Shown one piece after another: positions 35,808 to 45,852 of a DNA stretch of 64,000 nucleotides. The stretch comes from Oscillospiraceae bacterium (GTDB lineage Bacteria > Bacillota > Clostridia > Oscillospirales > Acutalibacteraceae): contig DOQR01000005.1 of assembly GCA_003514385.1 (NCBI GenBank), forward strand, positions 95,553-159,552, in the 5' to 3' direction. The stretch's first letter is position 1. Each line of letters begins with the position of its first letter. A program made the translations under genes and the position numbers. The notes below the pieces were generated by a model. That model was not told the origin of the DNA, searched no databases, and saw only the letters and a program-made list of their open reading frames with translations.

Positions 35808-36887
35808 ATGAGGATACTGCACTTTGTGCCGGATATAGGCGTCGCAAACGGCGTGGCGAGCGTCGTGCTCAACTACTTTCGTGCGATGCCGGAAGATATA
35901 AAATTCGATGTTATGTATTTCAAGGAGCGCGAGCGTGACAGACGCGCTGATATAGAAGCACTCGGCGGACGCGTGTTCAGAATAAATACGCCCGGAATTA
36001 AAAGTCTCATCTCATCCGAGCTTGACGACTTCTTTGAAGAACATAAGGGAGAATATGCTGCGGTGCATATTCATGCGCCTTATTTGACCTGCCTTATTGC
36101 TCCCAAAGCGAGAAAGCACGGAATAAAAAAGGTGGCGGCGCACTGCCATTCAACATGGTATTCACTCAATCCAAAAAAAGAATGGCGTAACAGACTTTTT
36201 AATGTTCCGACACGCTTTTTGGCGGACAGGCTTTTTGCCTGCGGCCGCGACGCAGGACGCTTCTGGTACGGGGACGACAAGAACTTTACTGTGCTCCCTA
36301 ATGCTATTAATTGTTCTGCATATGAGTTTACTGAAGAAAAAAGATTTGACGCACGCAGCGAATTCGGATTCGGCACGAACCAATTGGTCGTCGGCCATGT
36401 TGGCAGAGTGGCTCCTCCGCAGAAGAACCACCCATATCTTATGCGTGTGTTTGCTGAAATAAAGAAAGCGCACCCTGATGCAGCGCTTCTTATGGCGGGC
36501 GCGGAGGAGACGGATGAACTCAAAGAGCTTGCCGCGAGTCTCGGAATATCCGAGAGCGTACATTTTCTCGGCAGACGATCTGATGTTCCGAAGTTGCTCA
36601 GCGCAATGGATATTTTTATATTCCCGTCATTCAGAGAGGGCTTGCCCGTTTCGGTCGTCGAAGCGCAGGCGGCAGGGCTCCCAGTACTTATGTCCGATAC
36701 CGTGACGGATGAAGTCTGCATAACCGATCACATAAAACGCCTGTCGATCGACGCTGACCCTGCCTCTTGGGCAAAAGAAGTCGAGACAATGCCGGGCGAT
36801 CTGCGCGCGGCTGCATTTGAAAAAGTCAAAGAATGCGGTTGGGACATAAATAAATGCGCAAAGACACTTGTAGATTTTTACGAGTGA
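35808..36887 (+). CDS. GT4-family glycosyltransferase (EpsF-like)
   Basis: A 359-residue GT-B enzyme. It shows HFVPDIGVANGVASVVLNYF at the N-terminus, AHCHSTWYS near 110, GHVGRVAPPQKNHPYL and the C-terminal FPSFREGLPVSVVEAQAAG. This is the EpsF-like type that binds UDP- or GDP-sugars. It starts 16 bases after the previous stop with GGGGCGG as ribosome site. The sugar transferred is unknown. A 124-base gap of no visible function follows and the composition then turns A+T-rich. Confidence 0.9.
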   Translation: MRILHFVPDIGVANGVASVVLNYFRAMPEDIKFDVMYFKERERDRRADIEALGGRVFRINTPGIKSLISSELDDFFEEHKGEYAAVHIHAPYLTCLIAPKARKHGIKKVAAHCHSTWYSLNPKKEWRNRLFNVPTRFLADRLFACGRDAGRFWYGDDKNFTVLPNAINCSAYEFTEEKRFDARSEFGFGTNQLVVGHVGRVAPPQKNHPYLMRVFAEIKKAHPDAALLMAGAEETDELKELAASLGISESVHFLGRRSDVPKLLSAMDIFIFPSFREGLPVSVVEAQAAGLPVLMSDTVTDEVCITDHIKRLSIDADPASWAKEVETMPGDLRAAAFEKVKECGWDINKCAKTLVDFYE

Positions 36888-37011
36888 TAAGATACAGTGC
36901 TAAAAGTGCCGAATGCACCACGTTTCTGATGGCTTGAGAAAAGTCGAATATACGAAATCTATAGTTTGAGAGTTTGAATCAAGTGAAAAAACTGAGGTGA
37001 TTTTAAAATCG

Positions 37012-38142
37012 ATGGGTGAAATGAAAGATAAGAAAAAGGTTATTATTGTTTTGGATAATCTTCGTCGCGGCGGAATCGAAATTGCTGCAGTCAGATTTTA
37101 CGAGCTGCTCGACAAAGAAAAATATGAAACAACATTTCTGCTAAGAAACCTATTGCATTATGACGAATCCTTGGTCGGGATATTGGATAAAAACGGTGCG
37201 AAAATAATCGTTAAGCCAGAAAAATATGACAACTATTTAAAAGACTATTTTTTTTTCAAAAAGTTGTTTAAGGAAGAAAAATATGATATTGTCCACGCAC
37301 ATAAGCTCTTTTATAATGGGATAATAATGCGTGCAGCATATAAGGCGGGAATTAAAAAGCGTATAGCACATAGTCATGCAACCGAAGAAAACCGCATTAT
37401 GGGAAAAGCCAAAAAGGCAGTGAGTGATATCTACCATGCCGCCATGCGTGTTGTTGTAGGGAAGTATGCAACCGATATCGTCGGATGCAGTGAAAAAGCC
37501 GGAGAGTATATGTGCGGAAAGCGACTCTTTTGTGAGCGTGGTATAGTTCTGCCGAACTACGTAAATACGGACGAATATTCTTTCAGTGCTGAAAGAAGAC
37601 TCCAAAAGCGCAAGGAACTCGGATTGACTGATGAACTTTTGATAGGTCACACAGGTACAATATATTGGATTAAAAATCAGATGTTTCTTGTTTCGCTGTT
37701 TGCAAAGCTTCTTGAATCACGTCCTGATGCTCGTCTTATGCTTATAGGTGAGGAAACAGACAAAGGTGAAACCCGTGCTTTGGCAGAAAGGCTTAATGTA
37801 GCGGATAAAGTAATGTTTATGGGCAGCAGAGATGATATACCGGATTTGCTTTGCGCGATGGATATTTTTATGTTTCCGTCGAGATTTGAGGCACTTCCAA
37901 TAGCACCTATCGAGGCGCAGGCTGCCGGTTTGCCGTGCATAGTTTCAACCGGCGTACCTGAGGAGATACAGGCAACCGACGCCTTTGCACGTTTGCCTTT
38001 GGATGCTTCTCAAGAACAGTGGATAAAAAAAATAATCGAATTTTCAAACTTTGACAGAACGAAAAATGATTTGTCCGAACTTAAAGCACGCTATTCGGCG
38101 CAAAGTGTCGCGCATAAATTGGACGCACTTTATGAATCGTAA
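37012..38142 (+). CDS. GT4-family glycosyltransferase (EpsF-like), A+T-rich
   Basis: A 376-residue GT-B enzyme related to the preceding gene. Motifs: IIVLDNLRRGGIEIAAVRFYE, AHSHATEEN, GHTGTIYWIKNQ and MFPSRFEALPIAPIEAQAAG. GAGGTGA at 36994-37000 serves ATG 37012; a GTG at 36997 lies inside this ribosome site and ATG 37021 is another option. Together with the next two genes it forms an A+T-rich block that probably determines polymer structure. Confidence 0.88.
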   Translation: MGEMKDKKKVIIVLDNLRRGGIEIAAVRFYELLDKEKYETTFLLRNLLHYDESLVGILDKNGAKIIVKPEKYDNYLKDYFFFKKLFKEEKYDIVHAHKLFYNGIIMRAAYKAGIKKRIAHSHATEENRIMGKAKKAVSDIYHAAMRVVVGKYATDIVGCSEKAGEYMCGKRLFCERGIVLPNYVNTDEYSFSAERRLQKRKELGLTDELLIGHTGTIYWIKNQMFLVSLFAKLLESRPDARLMLIGEETDKGETRALAERLNVADKVMFMGSRDDIPDLLCAMDIFMFPSRFEALPIAPIEAQAAGLPCIVSTGVPEEIQATDAFARLPLDASQEQWIKKIIEFSNFDRTKNDLSELKARYSAQSVAHKLDALYES

Positions 38143-38159
38143 ATCGGGAGGGAGATTTA

Positions 38160-39341
38160 ATGATAGTTTATTTTGCGATAGTTATTGCTTTTTGCGTTAT
38201 CTATCCGTTCGTCCCGAGAAAACATATAAAATGGCTGTTCCTCGCCCTTGTACTTGCCCTGTCAGTTATGGCGTTTTATGTTAAACCGCTTGAGACCGAT
38301 GACTTGCTGAGATATTACAACTCGCTTGATTTACTGAGAAAAAAGTCCTTGTCCGGCTACTTTGATTTGCAACGCAACGGCTACGGAAATTTCGATGCTG
38401 TTCCGGTTTGCGGACTGTATTTTTTCTTTGTAAGTAAACTCGGTAACAATAATTTTCTTCCGGCCATAACCATATTTTTAACTTACGGTAGTATGCTCCT
38501 TGTTATATGGCGATTTGCAAATTACTACAAGATAAGCAAGCTGTATATATTTGTCGGTACGTTCTTTTTACTTAGTACTTATTGGTATTATGACACATGT
38601 AGCGGAATAAGAAACGGTTTGGCATTTGCCGTTGCGATGTTCTGCATATATTTTGATTTGGTCGAAAAGAAGAAAATCTTTTGTCTGGGTTATTTCGTGG
38701 CTATGGGAATACATTCCGCTGCAGTTATATTTTTGGGGCTACGATTGCTTACCGAGATAAATATGAGACTCAGGCTGAAGATTTTAAATGCTATATCTCT
38801 TGTGGGCATATTCTTTGGTTCATATATTATTGAATTTTTTGGCAAGATATTTAATAACAGCTTTTTTGAAGTCCTTTTGGAAAAGACGGCTATAAATAAA
38901 GTCAGAGTAATTAGTTTTACCAGCGGAGTAACAATTTTAAGCATAGCTCTGCTTCTGGCTGTAATAATTATGTGCATCTATATGAATTATCGAATAAATA
39001 TGGATGATGTTAAAAATGTTGAGTCTATAAATTATTTCTTTATTTTGTTGCTGTTTTTCTCTGTTGGTTCGCTTTCGAGTTATCTTATATTCACAAGATT
39101 TATGCATTGGGTCATTCCCATGTTTGGATCGCTGATTATCATGTTGTGCCTGGATTTGAACAGGAAGAAGCGGCAGGAAATATATTTTGCGCCGCATGGA
39201 GAAAGTACCATAAAGAGAGACATTTCTGTTTACAGGTCAAATGAGCTTATACTGAACCTGATGATAATTGCTTTGTCGATGTTTAATCTGTATTTCCTTT
39301 GCTTTGTAAGCGTGATACACTCTGCGAAATTTGGAATATAA
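38160..39341 (+). CDS. EpsG-like polysaccharide polymerase (Wzy role)
   Basis: A 393-residue membrane protein with about ten hydrophobic segments. Its start (YPFVPRKHIKWLFLALVLALSVMAF) and the motif near residue 45 (KPLETDDLLRYYNSLDLL), followed by TCSGIRNGLAFAVAMFC near 140, are typical of EpsG family proteins, which join the repeat units outside the membrane. It is the only polymerase candidate in the locus. GGGAGGGAG precedes the ATG. Confidence 0.85.
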   Translation: MIVYFAIVIAFCVIYPFVPRKHIKWLFLALVLALSVMAFYVKPLETDDLLRYYNSLDLLRKKSLSGYFDLQRNGYGNFDAVPVCGLYFFFVSKLGNNNFLPAITIFLTYGSMLLVIWRFANYYKISKLYIFVGTFFLLSTYWYYDTCSGIRNGLAFAVAMFCIYFDLVEKKKIFCLGYFVAMGIHSAAVIFLGLRLLTEINMRLRLKILNAISLVGIFFGSYIIEFFGKIFNNSFFEVLLEKTAINKVRVISFTSGVTILSIALLLAVIIMCIYMNYRINMDDVKNVESINYFFILLLFFSVGSLSSYLIFTRFMHWVIPMFGSLIIMLCLDLNRKKRQEIYFAPHGESTIKRDISVYRSNELILNLMIIALSMFNLYFLCFVSVIHSAKFGI

Positions 39342-39362
39342 TCCGTCCTTGGAGGAATAAAA

Positions 39363-40550
39363 ATGAGTTCTGAGCATAAAAAGCAAAGAAATTGCGGGGT
39401 CGATTGCCTTCGTATCGTTGCAATGTTTGCTATCGTTTTACAACATTGTATTTTACACAGCGGCATTCTGCATGAACAGAACATATTATCTGTTAAATAC
39501 GGATTGGTGGATTTGGTGATATTCTTTTGCTTTGGGGCAGTGAATACATATCTTCTGATATCCGGTTATATAAATATCAACACCAAATATAAACCTTCAA
39601 GAATAATGTATCTTTGGATAGAGGTAGTTTTCTATAATCTGGTTATAACTATCATATCAACACTTATATTAAAAACACGGGTTACGGCAGATACAATATT
39701 AAGAATATTTACTCCGTTGGTTCACCATGAATATTGGTTCTTTACAAGATATACATTACTCTTTTTGCTGATGCCGATAATAAATATGATCGCGCACAAA
39801 ATGTCAAAGAAATGTTATCGTATTTTTTTGGTAGTGATTTATGTCCTGTTTTGCTTTGTCGCGCCCATAGTAAAGAAGTATACCGATATTGATATTTTTA
39901 TTCTTAAGTCGGGATACAGTACGGTTTGGTTCGTTGCTATGTATATGACCGGTGCATATTTCGGACTTCACTTTACTCCGGAAAAAAGAAAGAAAATCGC
40001 TTATCTCATCGGTTTTGTGGTTTTTTCATTATTTCTGTATCTTGATAACGCCTTCATCCCGGCATTCTTTAAACAATATAAAAATACGGAGATAAGTTGC
40101 ACGCTGTCAGTATATCCATATATTTCGCCGTTTACCGTTCCGGCTGTTGTTTTTATATTTATGTTATTTATAAATATGAAACTGAAAAATGGCATAAAAC
40201 GTTTTGCGTGCTCTGTGGGGCCGCTGACTTTTGGGGTATATCTGATTCATGATAATTGGATAATCAGAGAATATGTTGTCTCAAAAGTTCCTCAAATACT
40301 TGCACGTAATTTTGAGAATTCTTTGGTAATATGGATAGTGCTCTGTGCGATGCTTCTATTTTTCGTATGTTTGCTTATAGAATTTGCGGTACAGTTTTTA
40401 TTCAAAAAAGTCGGTGTTAGACGCATATGCGATAAAATTTGTTTGTTCTTTGGGAGGATATTTAAAAAAATACCGCCGATATATAATCTATACTTTGCAG
40501 ATTTAGTAGATTCTTGCAACAGCGAAAAATATGCGACCAAAAACACATAA
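39363..40550 (+). CDS. acyltransferase family 3 membrane protein
   Basis: A 395-residue protein with about ten membrane segments. The N-terminal motif CLRIVAMFAIVLQHC holds the conserved His, and HHEYWFFTRYTLLFLLMP near 120 is typical of acyltransferase 3 (OafA/WecH type) enzymes, which O-acetylate or otherwise acylate sugars of the polymer. A final basic segment extends past the last membrane span. GGAGGA precedes the ATG. The gene is A+T-rich like its two predecessors. Confidence 0.88.
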   Translation: MSSEHKKQRNCGVDCLRIVAMFAIVLQHCILHSGILHEQNILSVKYGLVDLVIFFCFGAVNTYLLISGYININTKYKPSRIMYLWIEVVFYNLVITIISTLILKTRVTADTILRIFTPLVHHEYWFFTRYTLLFLLMPIINMIAHKMSKKCYRIFLVVIYVLFCFVAPIVKKYTDIDIFILKSGYSTVWFVAMYMTGAYFGLHFTPEKRKKIAYLIGFVVFSLFLYLDNAFIPAFFKQYKNTEISCTLSVYPYISPFTVPAVVFIFMLFINMKLKNGIKRFACSVGPLTFGVYLIHDNWIIREYVVSKVPQILARNFENSLVIWIVLCAMLLFFVCLLIEFAVQFLFKKVGVRRICDKICLFFGRIFKKIPPIYNLYFADLVDSCNSEKYATKNT

Positions 40551-40599
40551 TTGTAATTATGATTAAATATATGTTTGAAAATATTGCGGGGGATTTCTG

Positions 40600-41479
40600 A
40601 TGGAACTGGGTTATTACCGCGTGGCATTTTGAAAAAAAGCGGACATGCACTTTTGACCGACGAGACCACGCCGTTTAAAGCTATAAAAAACAGTCTGAGA
40701 TATTGGGTGGCCGACCCGTTTGTGTTCGAGCGCGACGGCGAGACGTATATTTTTGCCGAGCTGTTTGACTATCTGCGCAGACGAGGTGTTATCGGCTATT
40801 CAAAGCTAAAAGCAAACGGCAGCTTTTCGCGCTGGAAAGAGATAATTGTTGAGCCTTATCATATGTCATATCCGCAGATTTTTGAACATGACGGCGAAAT
40901 ATATATCGTGCCTGAAACTGGGGCCGGGCGTACCCTCGATATGTACAGAGCGGTCGATTTTCCCGATAAATGGGAGAAATCCGTGAATCTTGCCAAAGAT
41001 GTCGTTTTTGCCGATACAACGCTTTTGAACCGCGGAGGAAAGCTTTATGCGCTTGCCTGCGATATGGAGGGGACAAAGAACAGCGAACTTGTTTTGTTCG
41101 GTGTCAATGAGAATATGAAGCTTTGCTCTACAGAACTTGGATGCGTTGTTAACGATCCGGTTACTGCTCGTGCGGCAGGCGAAATGTTTGAATACGGCGG
41201 CAAGCTTATGCGCGTGTCGCAGGACTGTTCGGAGGAATACGGCAAGCGGCTCAACTTCCTTGAGGTTGACAGCGACTTTAGTTCATATTACCGCGAAAAG
41301 ACGGTTAAGACGGTAGATGTAAAGGATTTGAATATTATCGGAATCAAAAATCCCTTGCGTGTTCATACATATAACTCTTCCGAAATTATGAAGTAATAGA
41401 TGTTTACAGTGCCAATAGAAGCTTATTGAATTTCTTTGGAAGACTTGCATATCTGATCTACAAAAAGCTAAGAGGTTAA
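40600..41479 (+). pseudogene. beta-propeller-type polysaccharide-cluster gene with two frameshifts
   Basis: ATG 40600 has the right ribosome site (GGGGG, 40587-40591) but its frame ends after ten codons (MELGYYRVAF then TGA). The following 256 codons, in another frame from about 40629, read KKSGHALLTDETTPFKAIKNSLRYWVADPFVFERDG... up to HTYNSSEIMK at 41396. Past that stop a third stretch, in a shifted frame, gives EVIDVYSANRSLLNFF..KKLRG and ends at TAA 41477-41479. Restoring one base in the T-run at 40627-40630 and one A near 41382 gives one frame of about 293 codons. The product resembles proteins with a glucosamine inositolphosphorylceramide-transferase-like N-domain (GH43-like propeller) found in polysaccharide loci. 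Either the gene is dead or the sequence has two errors. Confidence 0.75.
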
Positions 41480-41492
41480 AGGTGCCTAATTT

Positions 41493-42509
41493 ATGATAAG
41501 TGTTATAGTGCCGGTTTATAAAGTTGAAAAATATCTTCGTCAGTGCCTTGACAGTCTCACGGCACAGATGCTTGAGAATATGGAGATAGTCGTAGTTGAT
41601 GACGGTTCGCCGGACGGATGCCCCGCTATATGCGATGAATATGCGGCGAAAGATGCGCGCATGAAGGTCGTGCATAAGGAAAACGGCGGTCTGCTCAGCG
41701 CAAGAAAAGCAGGACTTGCGGCGTCAATTGGCGATTATATTGGCTTTGTCGACGGCGACGACTGGGTCGAGCCGGACACTTTTTTGAATATGTACAACGC
41801 CGTTCGCGAGTATTCACCCGACATGGTGCTCAGTGAATTCCTCTGTGACCATGGTGACCGTGCGGAGCCGAGCGAACAGTGCTTTGAAGAGAGCTTTTAT
41901 GACCGCGTTCGTCTTGAAAAAGAGATATTCCCCGTTATGCTTTTTGATGGCAAATTCTATGATTTCGGCATCAAACCGAGCTGTTGGAGCAAGCTTGTCC
42001 GGAGAGATATCCTTGAAAAAAATCTTATGACCGTTGATGAGCGTATCCGTATGGGAGAGGATGCTGCATTCATATATCCGTGCCTGCTCGATTCGCAAAG
42101 CGCAGTTTGTATAAAAAATCCGACTTATCATTATCGAATCACCGGTCAATCTATGTCCACCGCCTATGACGAAAGGCTAAAGGATATAGTCCTCCTGCCA
42201 TATAAGCGGCTCAAAGAAAAGAATATTGATTCAAATTTTGACATATCCTCTCAGCTCAATTATTATCTTTTGTATATGGTCAATTTCCTGCTTCGTAATG
42301 AGGCAAAAAAGGCCAACACGCATTCAAAAAAGGAGCGCAGAGAGGTTATAGAGAATGTTTGTGCGGATGTGGATATACGCTCGGCAGCAGCACATGTCGA
42401 TATGGGAAAACTTCCTATGCACACAAAGTTGCTTGTAACGGCGCTTAGGCGTGGTTCAGTGTTTATGACTGAAAAATATGTTGAACTTTTAGAAGTTTAT
42501 CTGAGGTGA
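41493..42509 (+). CDS. GT2-family glycosyltransferase
   Basis: A 338-residue GT-A enzyme. ISVIVPVYKVEKYLRQCLDSL is the usual start, VVDDGSPDGCP near 30, the metal-binding region GFVDGDDWV near 90 and a C-terminal helical part. It is one of five related GT2 enzymes in the locus with the same VDDGSPDxxPxxCD block. It begins 13 bases after the true end of the frameshifted gene. Donor and acceptor cannot be deduced. Confidence 0.92.
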   Translation: MISVIVPVYKVEKYLRQCLDSLTAQMLENMEIVVVDDGSPDGCPAICDEYAAKDARMKVVHKENGGLLSARKAGLAASIGDYIGFVDGDDWVEPDTFLNMYNAVREYSPDMVLSEFLCDHGDRAEPSEQCFEESFYDRVRLEKEIFPVMLFDGKFYDFGIKPSCWSKLVRRDILEKNLMTVDERIRMGEDAAFIYPCLLDSQSAVCIKNPTYHYRITGQSMSTAYDERLKDIVLLPYKRLKEKNIDSNFDISSQLNYYLLYMVNFLLRNEAKKANTHSKKERREVIENVCADVDIRSAAAHVDMGKLPMHTKLLVTALRRGSVFMTEKYVELLEVYLR

Positions 42510-42515
42510 AGCCAA

Positions 42516-43667
42516 ATGTCTGAGGTGAAAAGGATTTTATTTGTTATTGAGGATTTAAAGCCGGGCGGGGTCGAGGTGTCTCTGGTAAATCTTTTAAATT
42601 TGCTGGATTTTGAGACCCATAAATTTAAGGTCACTGTTATTATGTGGGGAAATCATTATGAAAATATTGGTTTGCTCAGGCGAAATGAAAGAATAAAGAT
42701 AAAAATTGTCCGCCCGCGAATTGTGAAATTGCTGTATCCTGTAATATCCAAACTTATTGGGACTCAGAAAGCTGAATTTTTCAAAAATGTGTTCACGCGC
42801 ATAGCAGTGATAAATGCGGTGAAATGGGAGAGAGCAGATGTAATAATACGCTATCATCAAGCAGCAATTAAAACTCTTTTTACCCATATAAGGGGAAAGA
42901 CAAAAAAAATAGCGTGGTATCATTCGAGTAAATTTAATGATTATTATCTGAATGAAAAATATACGGAACATTGCGATAGGGTTGTAGTGGTCAATGATTC
43001 CTGTAAAGAGGTTATCGCGGCGGCGGCACCGTATCTCGCTGACAAGCTCTGTGTTGTATCAAATATCATTCCAGCTGCAGATGTAGTGAAAAGGTCAAAG
43101 GAGACTGCCGAAGATTTGCTTTTGGACGATGCATTTAATATTGTGACCTGCGGCCGCCTTGATCCTGAGAAGGGGATAGATATTGCAATAAAAGCTGCAA
43201 AGATACTTAAAAATAAAATTCCCAATATGAGATGGTATATAATCGGCGATGCTGCGGAGGATAGATTGGAGTATGCTGAGTCGCTGAAAGAAATGGTGAA
43301 GAACGAAGGAATTGAGAGAACCTTTATTTTTGCGGGACAGAAGAGCAATCCGTATCCGTATTTCAGAAATTGTGATTTATATGTTCAGCCTTCGAGAGAA
43401 GAGTCGTGGTGTTTAACTATTGCAGAGGCACAGATATGCGGTGCAGCTGTTGTTTCAACCGATACCATAGGTGCGAGATATTTGATAGAAAGAGGAAATA
43501 CGGGACTCATAACGCAGTGCGATGAAAATAAAATTGCTGATACGATATATCTGCTTTACGAGAATCGCGATTTACTTCGACATCTTAGAGAAAACACTGA
43601 AAAAATTGATTTTGATAAGATGAACAATGTCGCTGTTGAGAGCTTTTATAATTTGGTAGGTGTTTAA
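42516..43667 (+). CDS. GT4-family glycosyltransferase, paralogue A
   Basis: A 383-residue GT-B enzyme: ILFVIEDLKPGGVEVSLVNLLNLL at the start, IAWYHSSKFNDYYLNEKYT near 130, CGRLDPEKGIDIAIKAAKIL near 210 and PSREESWCLTIAEAQICGA near 290. It is closely related over its full length to the next gene, so a tandem duplication is likely. It is A+T-rich. GAGGTGA precedes the ATG and overlaps the stop of the GT2 gene. Confidence 0.9.
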   Translation: MSEVKRILFVIEDLKPGGVEVSLVNLLNLLDFETHKFKVTVIMWGNHYENIGLLRRNERIKIKIVRPRIVKLLYPVISKLIGTQKAEFFKNVFTRIAVINAVKWERADVIIRYHQAAIKTLFTHIRGKTKKIAWYHSSKFNDYYLNEKYTEHCDRVVVVNDSCKEVIAAAAPYLADKLCVVSNIIPAADVVKRSKETAEDLLLDDAFNIVTCGRLDPEKGIDIAIKAAKILKNKIPNMRWYIIGDAAEDRLEYAESLKEMVKNEGIERTFIFAGQKSNPYPYFRNCDLYVQPSREESWCLTIAEAQICGAAVVSTDTIGARYLIERGNTGLITQCDENKIADTIYLLYENRDLLRHLRENTEKIDFDKMNNVAVESFYNLVGV

Positions 43668-43668
43668 A

Positions 43669-44814
43669 ATGAAAAACAGAAAAATTGTTTTTTTGATAGA
43701 GGATTTAAAATTCGGCGGAGTGGAAGTCTCTCTTATTAATCTGCTCAATAGTGCAGAATTTGAAAAACACGGCTATGAAGCAATTCTCATAATGTGGGGC
43801 AAGGAATATGATGTTTTAAACAAACTCAGTGATGATTCCGAGGTAAAGATTTTAAAGGTAAGTGATCGGTTCCCCAGTGCAATTAGAAACCTTGTAAGTA
43901 AGCTTATGGGCGCTAAAAAAGCTGAGCGCATTTACAACATGCTTGTCAGAGTCAAGGTTTTGATGTATGTAAAAAGAGAGCATGCCGATGTAGTTATCAG
44001 ATATCATCATGCGGCAATGAAGAGTCTGTTTAATTGCTTGAACGATAAGTCAAAGAAAATTATGTGGTATCATATAAGTCAGGACGGCTATTATCTTGAC
44101 AAAAAGTATACGGATTACTGCGACAGAATAATCACGGTCAATGAACAGTGCCGAGATATAATTGCAAATGCCAGACCGTATCTTGAACCCAAGTTAGGTG
44201 TTGTTGGAAATATAATTGACTATAAAAACATAAGAAGTCTGGCAAAGTGCAGTGAGCGGCTGTTTGACCCGGAAACGTTTAATGCTGTCACCTGTGCAAG
44301 AATAAGCCCAGAAAAAGGCATTGCGCTCGCGCTTGAGGCATGCAGGATAGTTTCTCAGAGCATCGATAATTTCAGATGGTATGTTATTGGACCAAAAGAT
44401 GAAGAGGCTTCTGCCTATTATAATGATATTATAAAAAAGATCGACAGTTACGGTCTCAATGACAAATTCGTTCTTTTGGGATCGCGGTCTAATCCGTATA
44501 AATATTTTGCACAGTGCGACCTTGTGGTTCAGCCGTCGTTGAATGAGGCTCAACCGTTGGTTTTGAGGGAGGCTCTTATCTGCGGCGCGCCGATAGTTTC
44601 GACCGCGACAGTAGGCGGTAAAGCTGCATTAGAGGACGGGGTGACCGGTATTATCGCTGATATTTCCGCAGAAGATATCTCCCGCAAAATATGCGGACTC
44701 ATTTCGGATGGTAACAAAAGAGTGACAATAAAGAAAAATATAGAAGATATCGATTTTTCAAAGCAAAACGATAAAGTGATTGATGATTTCTACAGGGTCA
44801 TCGATAGTCTATAA
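43669..44814 (+). CDS. GT4-family glycosyltransferase, paralogue B
   Basis: A 381-residue GT-B enzyme. KIVFLIEDLKFGGVEVSLIN, VVIRYHHAAMKSLF, ARISPEKGIALALEACRIV and PSLNEAQPLVLREALICGA align block by block with the previous gene, including length and spacing. Differences are spread over the whole protein, so the duplication is old and the copies may use different donors or acceptors. ATG 43669 starts directly after the TAA of the previous gene, with GGTG before it. Confidence 0.9.
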   Translation: MKNRKIVFLIEDLKFGGVEVSLINLLNSAEFEKHGYEAILIMWGKEYDVLNKLSDDSEVKILKVSDRFPSAIRNLVSKLMGAKKAERIYNMLVRVKVLMYVKREHADVVIRYHHAAMKSLFNCLNDKSKKIMWYHISQDGYYLDKKYTDYCDRIITVNEQCRDIIANARPYLEPKLGVVGNIIDYKNIRSLAKCSERLFDPETFNAVTCARISPEKGIALALEACRIVSQSIDNFRWYVIGPKDEEASAYYNDIIKKIDSYGLNDKFVLLGSRSNPYKYFAQCDLVVQPSLNEAQPLVLREALICGAPIVSTATVGGKAALEDGVTGIIADISAEDISRKICGLISDGNKRVTIKKNIEDIDFSKQNDKVIDDFYRVIDSL

Positions 44815-44844
44815 TTATGTGATTTTACAATAGGAGTAGTTTGC

Positions 44845-45825
44845 ATGGTTGATGAAGGAAAAATTTCTGTTGTTGTTCCGGTGTATAATGTTGAGGATTA
44901 TCTTGACCGATGTGTCAAAAGCATAATTTCTCAGACATATGAAAACCTTGAAGTGATTCTTGTTGATGATGGGTCGCCGGACAGTTCTCCCGTTATGTGC
45001 GATTCTTGGGCGCAAAAGGATCCGCGTATCAAGGTTATACATAAGCCAAACGGCGGTGTTTCATCGGCAAGAAATGCGGCTCTAGACGCGGCAACGGGCG
45101 ATTTTATTGGATTTGTCGATTCGGATGACTGGATAGAAAATGATTTCTATGAGCTCCTTATGAAGAGCTTAGCCGAAAACGGGAGCGACATTGCGTTTTG
45201 TGGATATTGTGTTGTCGAGCGCTCCGGGGAAAAGAAGGGCTATAAGAATTTACTGGATAGCTCCATATGTGATCGCAACAGATATCTCTACCATGTCGTT
45301 TCGGGAGGAGATGGAGGATTTATTTGGAATAAGCTGTTCAGAGCGAAGCTCTTTGACGGCGTAAAGTTCAGCGACGAGATAGTGTATTCCGAGGATCTTT
45401 TGTTCAACTTTGTGATTTCGCAGAAGGCGGGAAAGATATCATTTGTCAATGAAGAAAAATATAATTATTTTCATAAATATTTGAGCGGATATGCATGGGT
45501 GCTGAATGATCACTCTTTCGATATGGTGAAAGTATTTGAAGAGATGTTCAAATATGATATGGTTCCAGAAGTCTACGACCGCTGCGTAAGGGGGTATATG
45601 ACCGCTGCGTTTACCCTGCTCAGCGGAGTGCTAACTAATGAAAAATATTTTTATAAGTATGATGAAATCAGAGGCGAAATACTTAAATTTAAAAAACGGA
45701 TACTTTTCGAAAAACAATATTCGCTTAAATATAAGATGAAAACGCTTGTACTGTGGCTTTGCCCCGGACTTTATAACCTTATGATCCGCGGAATAAGAAA
45801 GGCAAGGGACAAAAAAGCAGATTGA
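44845..45825 (+). CDS. GT2-family glycosyltransferase
   Basis: A 326-residue GT-A enzyme: ISVVVPVYNVEDYLDRCVKS, VDDGSPDSSPVMCDSWAQKD, SSARNAALDAA, GFVDSDDWIE. The C-terminal half (about 200-326) is helical and basic, with LYNLMIRGIRKARDK at the end as a possible membrane-binding amphipathic helix. AGGAG precedes the ATG. It pairs with the next gene as an adjacent GT2 duplicate. Confidence 0.92.
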   Translation: MVDEGKISVVVPVYNVEDYLDRCVKSIISQTYENLEVILVDDGSPDSSPVMCDSWAQKDPRIKVIHKPNGGVSSARNAALDAATGDFIGFVDSDDWIENDFYELLMKSLAENGSDIAFCGYCVVERSGEKKGYKNLLDSSICDRNRYLYHVVSGGDGGFIWNKLFRAKLFDGVKFSDEIVYSEDLLFNFVISQKAGKISFVNEEKYNYFHKYLSGYAWVLNDHSFDMVKVFEEMFKYDMVPEVYDRCVRGYMTAAFTLLSGVLTNEKYFYKYDEIRGEILKFKKRILFEKQYSLKYKMKTLVLWLCPGLYNLMIRGIRKARDKKAD

Positions 45826-45852
45826 CAATATTTGCACAAAGGAGAGATAAAT

